Assembly: GCA_028679495.1 (NCBI GenBank)
Contig: JAJRBK010000144.1
Location: 1 to 5,080 of the forward strand
Origin: Methanobacteriota archaeon
GTDB taxonomy: Archaea; Halobacteriota; Bog-38; Methanoflorentales; Methanoflorentaceae
Direction of reading: 5' to 3'
DNA length: 5,080 nucleotides
The position numbers and the translations under genes were made by a program. Below, one piece after another: positions 1 through 4,212 of this stretch. Each line of letters starts with the position of its first letter. Positions within the stretch are counted from its first letter, which is position 1. The notes under the pieces are model-generated. The model was not told the origin of the DNA and made no database searches. It saw nothing but the letters and a program-made list of their open reading frames with translations.

Positions 1-76
1 TGTAACGCAGTTCTTGGTCGTCAAGTGAGGAAGTGATCATTAAGCGGGGCATAATATCCCACCATCCTTGCAGCAC
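1..76 (-). CDS. Possible 5' part of an unknown protein, cut by the left edge
   Basis: On the minus strand an open frame runs from a TGA at 107-109 to the left edge (35 codons). The first possible start in it is a GTG at 74-76, giving VLQGWWDIMPRLMITSSLDD and a few more residues. The amino acid mix is protein-like (two Trp, acidic residues, no low complexity), and the frame also reads plausibly upstream of the GTG (DIDDACENA). No good ribosome binding site precedes the GTG. A weak TATA-like CTATTATG lies about 30 bases upstream of it. I recognise no family. It could be the start of a real gene, a remnant of one, or chance, since 35 codons is short. Low confidence. Confidence 0.22.
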   Translation of the reverse strand, partial: MLQGWWDIMPRLMITSSLDDQELRY

Positions 77-224
77 GGCGTTCTCGCACGCGTCGTCTAT
101 GTCACATCATAATAGCCCAAAATGATCGCTAAGAATAGGAACGATTAAGCCAACATTCACCCCTTGAATAAGCGTGCTAATCTAGAGACCGGTCACAGGA
201 GGGAGGCTACTGTTCAGTAGTGGA

Positions 225-458
225 ATGCCACGTTTGCGAACGCCAACTCTTACAATCAAGAAGTGTCCGCAATGCGGCGAGGACGTCGAGATTTTCTCGT
301 CGGATGCCGAGGTGCAATGCTACAAGTGCGGGTTAACGGTATTCAACGACACGAACTTGTGCGTTCAATGGTGTGCCCATGCAAAAGAGTGTTGGGGTCC
401 CGAACTCTACGAGCGGTTGAAAAAGGACGACAACGAGCAAGTAGAGAAGGCGCATTAA
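225..458 (+). CDS. Small zinc-ribbon protein, 77 aa
   Basis: The protein has seven cysteines in a regular layout: a CPQC knuckle (C14, C17), a CYKC knuckle (C32, C35), then C46, C50 and C56 in LCVQWCAHAKEC. The first four form a classic rubredoxin-like zinc ribbon; the second cluster may bind another metal or complete the fold. The tail (about residue 60 onward) is charged and helical. I recall similar short archaeal and bacterial proteins in which a CxxCG...CxxCG ribbon is followed by an xCxxWCxxAxxC segment, but I cannot name a function; a structural, redox or nucleic-acid role are all possible. The start is uncertain. ATG 225 is the first in-frame ATG, yet the strong purine-rich site AGGAGGGAGG (197-206) lies about 19 bases upstream, too far for it, and is 3 bases from an in-frame CTG at 210. 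The gene stands alone on the plus strand. Confidence 0.75.
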   Translation: MPRLRTPTLTIKKCPQCGEDVEIFSSDAEVQCYKCGLTVFNDTNLCVQWCAHAKECWGPELYERLKKDDNEQVEKAH

Positions 459-463
459 CGTGA

Positions 464-607
464 TCCGGGAGGATTGCGGAGCCCGATCAAGCATGTAAGG
501 ATACAATTACTCATCTTGAACGAATAATTGCAATTAAAGATGAGGGCGTTGCAATGAGGGATAAGTCACTCAGCCAGCTCAAACCGAGCAGCAGCCCTAA
601 CGGCTAA
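464..607 (+). pseudogene. Start-less coil-like reading frame downstream of the zinc-ribbon gene
   Basis: Between stops at 461-463 and 605-607 lies a 47-codon plus frame. It includes EPDQACKDTITHLERIIAIK followed by KDEGVAMRDKSLSQLK, with the hydrophobic/charged spacing of a helical coil tail. Its only ATG is internal (554-556) and leaves 17 residues. The GGGAGG at 467-472 touches the next codon, so it cannot serve as a ribosome binding site. This reads like the C-terminal fragment of a coiled-coil protein that lost its 5' end. Chance is possible at this length, and the segment also forms a hairpin (510-544). Confidence 0.28.
510..544. other. Hairpin, 8-bp perfect stem
   Basis: CTCATCTT (510-517) pairs perfectly with AAGATGAG (537-544) around a 19-base loop that contains the palindrome AATTGCAATT (526-535). 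It lies about 50 bases after the zinc-ribbon stop and could help end or stabilise that transcript. There is no following T tract, so it is not a typical terminator. Direct sequence observation; function inferred. Confidence 0.35.
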
Positions 608-660
608 AAGAGCAGCATGACGAGAACGATAACGCCGCCGCTCACTAGCCCAAACAAGGT
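604..660 (-). other. In-frame hydrophobic segment immediately after the flavoprotein stop
   Basis: Directly after the TAA of the flavoprotein, the same frame encodes TLFGLVSGGVIVLVMLLF and then TAG (604-606). These 18 residues have no charge and look like a transmembrane helix. There is no start with a ribosome binding site. It could be chance, the remnant of a membrane protein's C-terminus, or a readthrough tail. Confidence 0.25.
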
Positions 661-1236
661 TTAACGTGTAGTTCGTGCCTTCAGAAGCCACGCCATCGTT
701 ACGCTAACGTTCGTTGCCCGCGCGATGCCTTCTTCATCCTTTTTAATGTCCCCGAAATCCCTCCCCACACCAATCGGCGGCAGGCCCGGGACGATCATAC
801 CCCCGATGAGCAGGAAGTGGAGCAGCGTATCGAGGGCGTGGATTGCGCCCGCCCGCCGCTGAACGACGACGGCGGACCCCACTTTGCGCGTGAACAGTCC
901 GTCGTTTGCCAACGAGACGTACCCGGCACGGTCGATCAGTGCTTTCATCTCCGCCGTCACATCAAAGAAATAGACCGGAGAACCGAGGATGATCCCGTCA
1001 GCTTCGGTCATCTTCGCAATGCACCCGTTGACGATGTCGTCGTCATACGCGCACCGCCCGTCCCTGTTTTCAAAGCACTGCCCGCACGCGGCGCACCCTC
1101 GAACCGTCCTGCCGGCAAGCTGGATCAGCTCCGTTTCGATGCCTTCGTTTTCAAGTTCTTCGAGCATGCGTCGGATCAGGAAGGCGGTATTGCCGTCCTT
1201 TCGTGCGCTTCCGTTGATCGCGATGACTTTTGTCAT
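661..1236 (-). CDS. Iron-sulfur flavoprotein (Isf-type, flavodoxin/NADPH-dependent FMN reductase fold), 191 aa
   Basis: The N-terminus KVIAINGSARKDGNT is the strand and phosphate-binding loop (GSxRxxGNT, residues 9-17) of flavodoxin-like FMN reductases. A compact cysteine cluster GCAACGQC...C follows: C48, C51, C54 and C62, spaced Cx2Cx2Cx7C. This is the [4Fe-4S] motif that defines methanogen Isf proteins, and 191 residues is typical for them. ILGSPVYFFDVTAEMKALID (84-102) is the second FMN-binding loop and following helix. By family knowledge, such proteins bind one FMN and one cluster per subunit and shuttle electrons in the cytoplasm, often from ferredoxin to O2 or peroxide; the partner here is unknown. 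The start is ATG 1234-1236, preceded by AGGA at 8 bases. An in-frame extension to 1287 would put non-family residues before the first beta strand, so I reject it. After the TAA an 18-codon hydrophobic stretch continues in frame. Confidence 0.92.
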   Translation of the reverse strand: MTKVIAINGSARKDGNTAFLIRRMLEELENEGIETELIQLAGRTVRGCAACGQCFENRDGRCAYDDDIVNGCIAKMTEADGIILGSPVYFFDVTAEMKALIDRAGYVSLANDGLFTRKVGSAVVVQRRAGAIHALDTLLHFLLIGGMIVPGLPPIGVGRDFGDIKKDEEGIARATNVSVTMAWLLKARTTR

Positions 1237-1356
1237 AACATCATTCCTAGCATCTCCATGGGGAATCTGAAGTTTAGCGCCCAGCAAACGATTTATCTGC
1301 AGTGATACGTGTCATCGGTATCGGAGAAAGAAGATAGTCGATGTGCAGTATCGCGC

Positions 1357-1653
1357 TTATTTCTTACCTAACTCCTCTTCAGATGGAGACTTCCATTCAA
1401 ATACCTCGCTTGATCTAAGCGCAGAACGTGCCGACTCATTTATGTCATGTATAGGCTGTAACTTGTTAGCAAGCGATGGGACATGGTGTGGTAATATATC
1501 TAGCAGTGCTTGTATGTCGTCTAAGGCTACTGCTATACCCTCGATAATATCCCCTCGCAATATTTGCATAAGGTTGCCTATATCGGCTTCGAGATCTTCT
1601 ACTCGCTTCTCAAGCGCTTTGATTCTTTGTGTAGCATCATCTGTTTCATTCAT
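1357..1653 (-). CDS. Small coiled-coil hypothetical protein, 98 aa
   Basis: I do not recognise a family. Residues about 10-33 (RIKALEKRVEDLEADIGNLM) show clean heptads with Leu/Ile/Val at a and d positions, as in an oligomerising coiled coil. The middle (GIAVALDDIQALLDILP) is a second amphipathic helix, and the C-terminus is polar (SPSEEELGKK). There is no signal peptide or membrane segment. The start is ATG 1651-1653: AGAGGG (1660-1665) sits six bases upstream, an ideal spacing. A TTG at 1657-1659 would add two residues but abuts that site. A GTATATAC box (1707-1714) lies about 55 bases upstream of the ATG. The frame has no stop back to 1912, and the upstream part resembles a beta-propeller repeat. 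It probably acts as a small oligomer or adaptor; this is inference. Confidence 0.65.
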   Translation of the reverse strand: MNETDDATQRIKALEKRVEDLEADIGNLMQILRGDIIEGIAVALDDIQALLDILPHHVPSLANKLQPIHDINESARSALRSSEVFEWKSPSEEELGKK

Positions 1654-1659
1654 TTTCAA

Positions 1660-1665
1660 CCCTCT
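1660..1665 (-). promoter_or_regulatory. Ribosome binding site deciding the coiled-coil gene start
   Basis: AGAGGG on the minus strand, six bases before ATG 1653. It rules out the TTG at 1659, which it touches, and fixes the protein at 98 residues. Confidence 0.55.
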
Positions 1666-1706
1666 GCTGTGGCTATTTCGTTGGCTAATAGCATCAACGC
1701 AGATGA

Positions 1707-1714
1707 GTATATAC
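1707..1714 (-). promoter_or_regulatory. Candidate archaeal TATA box for the coiled-coil gene
   Basis: The sequence GTATATAC is a perfect palindrome and the most TATA-like element before the 1653 gene. Transcription from it would begin about 25 bases downstream, near 1685, leaving a leader of about 30 bases that includes the AGAGGG site. No clear purine-rich BRE precedes it, so confidence is moderate to low. Confidence 0.35.
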
Positions 1715-1740
1715 GCTTGAGCACCACAAAAAGCGCAAAT

Positions 1741-1911
1741 GTGGATAAGAAAAAAGGAAAGACGTGTTCCGTCGGTCGCTTGCGTGAAGGCAATGCCCCC
1801 ATCGCCACTGCTTCCTATATTCCACTGCCGATCGCCAGAAGCACTAAGCTTACTTATCCCCTCATAGGTACCACCGATGAAGCTACCATCTCTTGTCTCA
1901 AGAAGGGAGGA
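1741..1911 (-). pseudogene. Remnant of a beta-propeller-type repeat
   Basis: In the frame of the 1357-1653 gene, after a TGA at 1912-1914, the minus strand reads RDGSFIGGTYEGISKLSASG followed by DRQWNIGSSGDGGIAF and TDGTRLSFF. This resembles the repeat common in secreted archaeal propeller proteins (SDGGYIxAG...xxKLDSSGNxxWNxxxGGSGxDxxxSVxxTSDGG), in the order DG-hydrophobic, KL-x-SG-x-xQW, G-S-G, T-DG. No ATG, GTG or TTG start lies in the frame, and the match covers about one repeat unit. I read it as the leftover of a larger extracellular protein. The family match is from memory and not verified by alignment. Confidence 0.4.
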
Positions 1912-2053
1912 TCATTGCCTGCGCAGTGAAATTGACGTCAACGGACACAGGATCACGATAACGCACCCGCACAAAGAGCTTGACACATTGACATCACGCC
2001 CTATTGACGGATATGCAGAACCTAAAAGCACTTATTGCAAGGGGAGGGAGTAA
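1877..2053 (+). CDS. Doubtful 58-residue plus-strand frame
   Basis: An ATG at 1877 opens a 58-codon frame ending in TAA at 2051-2053. Its middle (EIDVNGHRITITHPHKELD) has the strand-rich, charged look of real protein and faintly recalls the first strand of LigD-type polymerase domains (V-G-R-ITxPDKxL). The remainder does not continue that match. There is no ribosome binding site before the ATG. The opposite strand is also open over 1898-1993 (VKLFVRVRYRDPVSVDVNFT), so at most one strand is meaningful. Probably gene debris. Confidence 0.18.
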   Translation: MKLPSLVSRREDHCLRSEIDVNGHRITITHPHKELDTLTSRPIDGYAEPKSTYCKGRE

Positions 2054-2094
2054 TACCTGACCCGTCGCCTACACACTTACCGTAGTCGGCCATA

Positions 2095-2391
2095 CTATAA
2101 CGGATGTGTAAACTCGAGGCAAAGTTGTATCATCTCGACTGTCTTCTCCTCGATTTCTTGGCAGCCTCTTAGGAGTGTGCGTCCCGCCTCCTCCTCATTA
2201 ATGTAGTAGTCTGCTGATTTTAATTGATGGATTGGTGCACCACTCATTTGTTGCAGTGCGATTTCCTCGTCTGAAATTATTACGCCCTCCTTCGACTCGC
2301 CTTGCTTAACTAGGTCCTTGGCGATATCGCGTATCTCTTCAAGGGACTGCACGATTTCGCTAAAGATAATTAACGCTTTTTTATCGCTCAT
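2095..2391 (-). CDS. Small helical hypothetical protein, 98 aa
   Basis: I recognise no family. The chain is largely alpha-helical and acidic. Residues 5-30 (ALIIFSEIVQSLEEIRDIAK) form a strongly amphipathic helix; a Gly/Ser turn and an ISDEEIALQQM helix follow, and a final helix runs over about 66-93 with C77 and C91. There is no signal peptide, membrane segment or metal motif. The start at ATG 2389-2391 is well supported: AGGAGT (2398-2403) lies seven bases upstream, and the protein opens with a typical MSDKKA. It ends in TAG. Its size and helical make-up resemble the 98-residue coiled-coil protein at 1357-1653, but I see no sequence similarity. It could be a small regulatory or scaffold protein; that is a guess. 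Confidence 0.75.
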   Translation of the reverse strand: MSDKKALIIFSEIVQSLEEIRDIAKDLVKQGESKEGVIISDEEIALQQMSGAPIHQLKSADYYINEEEAGRTLLRGCQEIEEKTVEMIQLCLEFTHPL

Positions 2392-2397
2392 TTTTAT

Positions 2398-2403
2398 ACT
2401 CCT
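2398..2403 (-). promoter_or_regulatory. Ribosome binding site of the 2095-2391 gene
   Basis: AGGAGT on the minus strand, seven bases from the ATG, with an A-rich spacer (ATAAAAA). It is among the better initiation sites in the window and supports the gene being translated. Confidence 0.6.
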
Positions 2404-2472
2404 GTCCGCTCTTCTTTATCTTTCTCTTGTTATACAACTAAATCTTTAAGTGCATCCAGCAGCACAGTTCGC

Positions 2473-2724
2473 TCAACGGATCCAGTAGGAGAGATGGTGT
2501 ATTATATATTTTTCCAGATTCAATATCCACGTATAGAGGCGATCTATACCTGGGGCGCCATGTATGTTAAAACTGGTTATCTTATTAGGCGATCGCACAA
2601 CAATGTTGCGTCGCGTCTCTTGGCTGCCCGCCCTCACCTCCTCGGTTTGGGCTCGATCAATCGCTAGATCGAGCGCCCTGATTGCGTGCGTGACTCTTTG
2701 AGACGTGCAAAGCCGCGCCTTCAC
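2473..2724 (-). CDS. Doubtful GTG-start frame, 83 aa, downstream of tbp
   Basis: This frame starts at GTG 2722-2724, 71 bases after the tbp stop and on the same strand. The protein is basic and mixed in character (RVTHAIRALDLAIDRAQ, then NKITSFNIHGAPGIDRLYTW). I recognise no family. A GGGG two bases before the GTG is a poor ribosome binding site. The GTG overlaps a TGA (GTGA) that closes a short frame reading IIPEIQELQALQGS, an arrangement like translational coupling, but that frame has no start. A 24-base inverted repeat lies inside (2651-2674). Either a real small gene co-transcribed with tbp or, more likely, a remnant. The frame stays open 11 codons upstream of the GTG. Confidence 0.35.
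   Translation of the reverse strand: MKARLCTSQRVTHAIRALDLAIDRAQTEEVRAGSQETRRNIVVRSPNKITSFNIHGAPGIDRLYTWILNLEKYIIHHLSYWIR
2651..2674. repeat. Inverted repeat, 8-bp arms
   Basis: GCTCGATC (2651-2658) and GATCGAGC (2667-2674) flank an 8-base centre AATCGCTA. The arms are perfectly complementary and each contains GATC. It could be an operator, a hairpin in a tbp readthrough transcript, or a chance product of the arginine/aspartate codons of the overlapping frame. Confidence 0.4.
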
Positions 2725-2728
2725 GACC

Positions 2729-2755
2729 CCTGCAACGCCTGTAGCTCCTGTATCT
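2729..2755. repeat. Three tandem 9-base units starting CCTG
   Basis: The plus strand reads CCTGCAACG, CCTGTAGCT, CCTGTATCT: a 9-base period in which CCTG is constant. On the minus strand it encodes IQELQALQG, a helical tail just before the GTG of the 2473-2724 frame. It may be the residue of a coiled-coil C-terminus. Confidence 0.35.
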
Positions 2756-2795
2756 CAGGGATTATCGTTCAGCGTAGCGGCCAAAACTGAGTAAC

Positions 2796-3353
2796 CTAAA
2801 GAAGGCTTACGCTTTTAAGCTCCTTAACGATTCGATCGACTGCGTTAACCGTATCTTCGGGCTTTCGGCCGCCAGTTATAACGAGTTTGCCGGAACCAAA
2901 CAAAAGAACCACCACTTTAGGATCCGATATCCGATAGACGAGGCCGGGAAACTGTTCGGGCTCGTACTCGACGTTCTCAAGCCCGAGACCGATGGCAACT
3001 GCGTTCAAATTCAACGCTGAGTGAAGATCTGCTGACGCGACGATGTTTTGCACCTTCATCTCCGGCGTTCCTTTTACGTCGATTCCGATATCTCGTAGAC
3101 TTTGAAATACATTTTCAATGCCTTTATGTGCTTCATCTATACTCTTTCCACCCGTACAGACAATTTTTCCCGATCGAAAGAGTAATGCAGCCGTCTTCGG
3201 GTCCTTGGTGCGGTAGACGAGGCCCGGGAATCGTCCAGGATCATAATCTGCGCCTTCTAACGCAAGCGCTACCTGCTTGAGGTTTATTTCTTGTCCAATG
3301 CCGGTGGATGCAACAACATTTACAATTTTAATAGTGTCCCGCGGTTCAGCCAT
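2796..3353 (-). CDS. tbp: TATA-binding protein (archaeal TBP), 185 aa
   Basis: Archaeal general transcription factor that binds and bends the TATA box and, with TFB, recruits RNA polymerase. Two tandem repeats form the saddle: about residues 8-92 (IKIVNVVASTGIG...FPGLVYRTKDPK...LLFRSGKIVCTGGKS) and 99-183 (MKVQNIVASADLH...FPGLVYRISDPK...LLFGSGKLVITGGRK). Visible DNA-contact residues are the four intercalating phenylalanines F42, F59, F135 and F152, and the paired asparagines N12 and N103. Length is normal; the acidic C-terminal tail of many archaeal TBPs is missing (ends SVSLL). Start at ATG 3351-3353: MAEPRDTIKIVN has the expected short lead into the first strand, and GGAGG (3360-3364) sits six bases upstream. 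A longer in-frame version from 3464 adds 37 residues of non-TBP sequence and is rejected. Stop is TAG. The sequence directly supports a functional gene. Confidence 0.98.
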   Translation of the reverse strand: MAEPRDTIKIVNVVASTGIGQEINLKQVALALEGADYDPGRFPGLVYRTKDPKTAALLFRSGKIVCTGGKSIDEAHKGIENVFQSLRDIGIDVKGTPEMKVQNIVASADLHSALNLNAVAIGLGLENVEYEPEQFPGLVYRISDPKVVVLLFGSGKLVITGGRKPEDTVNAVDRIVKELKSVSLL

Positions 3354-3489
3354 CGTCCTCCTCCCCTGTTGTATTATAAAGCCTGAGCTGAAGAGCATGG
3401 AGAGCAAAAAGGACGGCTCTACATCCAGCGTCATTCCCAATATCAATATTTGGGAAGCGTCCACTTCGTGCTTCCCACGGTTCAGCCAT
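3346..3489 (-). CDS. Possible 47-residue leader ORF overlapping the tbp start
   Basis: ATG 3487-3489 opens a 47-codon frame, MAEPWEARSGRFPNIDIGND and onward to ...TGEEDDG, whose TGA (3346-3348) lies inside tbp, an 8-base overlap with the tbp ATG. It begins with the same four residues as TBP because 16 of 17 bases match at the two starts. No ribosome binding site precedes it, and the sequence matches no family I know. It may be a regulatory upstream frame, a relic of a duplicated tbp start, or coincidence. The ATG at 3594 in the same frame has even less support. Confidence 0.25.
   Translation of the reverse strand: MAEPWEARSGRFPNIDIGNDAGCRAVLFALHALQLRLYNTTGEEDDG
3356..3366 (-). promoter_or_regulatory. 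Ribosome binding site of tbp
   Basis: GGGGAGGAGGA on the minus strand offers two overlapping GGAGG motifs, at 6 and 3 bases from the tbp ATG. It is one of the strongest initiation sites in the window and fixes the MAEPRD start. Confidence 0.75.
3372..3380 (-). promoter_or_regulatory. Candidate tbp TATA box
   Basis: TTTATAATA on the minus strand fits the archaeal box A. Its centre is about 23-25 bases from the tbp ATG, so a start site at the usual distance would give a nearly leaderless transcript lacking the GGAGG site just downstream. Either the start site is unusually close, or the real promoter is further upstream and this is only AT-rich leader. If used, TBP would bind its own promoter here. 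Confidence 0.45.
3434..3456. repeat. AT-centred dyad upstream of tbp
   Basis: TTCCC and GGGAA (3434-3438 and 3452-3456) enclose AATAT/ATATT arms around a CA centre with one bulged T. The same AGCGTC hexamer sits just outside both ends (3428-3433 and 3456-3461). It lies 80-105 bases before the tbp ATG, a plausible place for a regulator site or leader hairpin. Confidence 0.4.
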
Positions 3490-3714
3490 GGCTCTGCGCC
3501 GCACTAGCGACAAAAGACTATCAAGTTGTAGAGAGGGTGCGTGTAAGCTTAAACTCTCTCTTTGAAGACGTGGTGAAAGTGACACTTCATGCAACTAACA
3601 GCAGAACGACTAAGCTAAATACAGACCATGGACCATTATGCTAGCCGCTGAATCATTCGAAAACAGTCTGCATGCACAGCTGCGTTTCTGAAATTCATCG
3701 CACTAAAATCTCCC

Positions 3715-3847
3715 TTCACCGTGCAAAAACAGGCTACTACTATCCAACCGTGCGGTTATCCGAACCAGTTCTCAGGCCTCGCTGGATTATCTGCACAAAC
3801 GATGAGCAGGCTTCATTGGTTAAGCTGTCACGGTGAAAACGCCGTGA
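3715..3847. other. Long-range inverted repeat with a competing local hairpin
   Basis: TTCACCGTG (3715-3723) is the exact complement of CACGGTGAA (3829-3837), enclosing 105 bases. Part of the second arm also pairs locally: TCACGG (3828-3833) with CCGTGA (3842-3847). The two pairings exclude each other. Inside lie the small palindrome AACCG-TG-CGGTT (3746-3757) and CCAG/CTGG arms. Directly visible; an RNA switch or element end is only inference. Confidence 0.4.
3822..3835. repeat. Direct repeat, copy 1 (copy 2 at 4004-4017)
   Basis: AAGCTGTCACGGTG here and AAGCTGTCAAGGTG at 4004-4017 match at 13 of 14 bases, 182 bases apart in the same orientation. Copy 1 overlaps the right arm of the inverted repeat. 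It may mark a duplicated element boundary or a protein-binding site. Confidence 0.35.
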
Positions 3848-3879
3848 ACTGATAAACTGCCTCACATCAGGACTGTCTT

Positions 3880-3892
3880 GGAGAGTTTCTCC
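3880..3892. other. Small perfect hairpin
   Basis: GGAGA (3880-3884) and TCTCC (3888-3892) with a GTT loop. On the plus strand it is followed by an AT-rich TATTAT. Could be part of the surrounding structure. Confidence 0.3.
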
Positions 3893-4132
3893 TATTATCC
3901 CGATCCAGTAGCAGACATCAGGCATGGCTAGTTAAGTGGCAAGCAGCATGTATCAAACTGTGACAGGTCGTAGAAGCCCGTGTACGTTGAAGAAATTAAC
4001 GAAAAGCTGTCAAGGTGTAGCACGCATAGCATTCACCAGCCTGCTCCCCCTTCATGCACGTGCCGCTGCCCTGCTTATCGCGTGTCGAGAGCGGGACTTC
4101 TGCGGCTGTAACGTTTAGGATGGATCGTTCAC

Positions 4133-4150
4133 ATTAGAAAAGAAGCAAAG
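4133..4150 (-). terminator. Possible T-rich terminator after the GYD gene
   Basis: Reading with the GYD gene, the minus strand has CTTTGCTTCTTTTCTAATG about 63-80 bases after its stop. Archaeal polymerases commonly stop at T-rich stretches without a hairpin. The tract is interrupted, so this is a weak call. Confidence 0.25.
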
Positions 4151-4212
4151 GGAGCAGCAAAGCTCACAATTAGAGTTCTTAACGTGCTTGCGGTACAGCA
4201 CAGGCGTCGATG

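Larger units (their letters stand above)
3490..4212. other. About 720 bases without a convincing gene; structured and repeat-bearing
   Basis: No frame here has both a good start and a recognisable product. Frames noted are minus 3740-3925 (61 codons, MPDVCYWIGIIGETLQDSPD...), minus 3996-4133 (45 codons, no site-backed start, with a CYAC pair) and plus 3936-4118, which overlap one another on both strands; none has a ribosome binding site. The region carries an AGAGAG...CTCTCT hairpin (3530-3559), the inverted repeats and hairpins at 3715-3892, and a 14-base direct repeat (3822 and 4004). I checked for tRNA, 5S, SRP and RNase P signature motifs by eye and saw none. It may hold an unrecognised non-coding RNA, decayed genes, or both. 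Confidence 0.5.

Noticed and set aside
1237..1287. Earlier start for the flavoprotein
   Set aside because: It adds 17 residues before the conserved first strand KVIAINGS, and ATG 1236 has its own AGGA site.
817..1305. Long plus-strand frame over the flavoprotein
   Set aside because: It is antisense to a well-supported gene, rich in Arg/Pro/Asp/Val from mirrored codons, with no family match.
1654..1659. TTG start two codons earlier for the coiled-coil gene
   Set aside because: The AGAGGG ribosome binding site is directly adjacent to the TTG; it is correctly spaced only for ATG 1653.
3354..3464. N-terminal extension of TBP to a start at 3464
   Set aside because: The extra 37 residues are unlike TBP, and the strong GGAGG site places the start at 3353.
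3936..4118. Plus-strand 60-codon frame
   Set aside because: No ribosome binding site or recognisable motif, and both strands are open over the same bases.
4146..4158. AAAGGGAGCAGC resembling the SRP RNA helix 8 apical motif
   Set aside because: No flanking complementary stem (CCxGGxCCGGAAG) is present.
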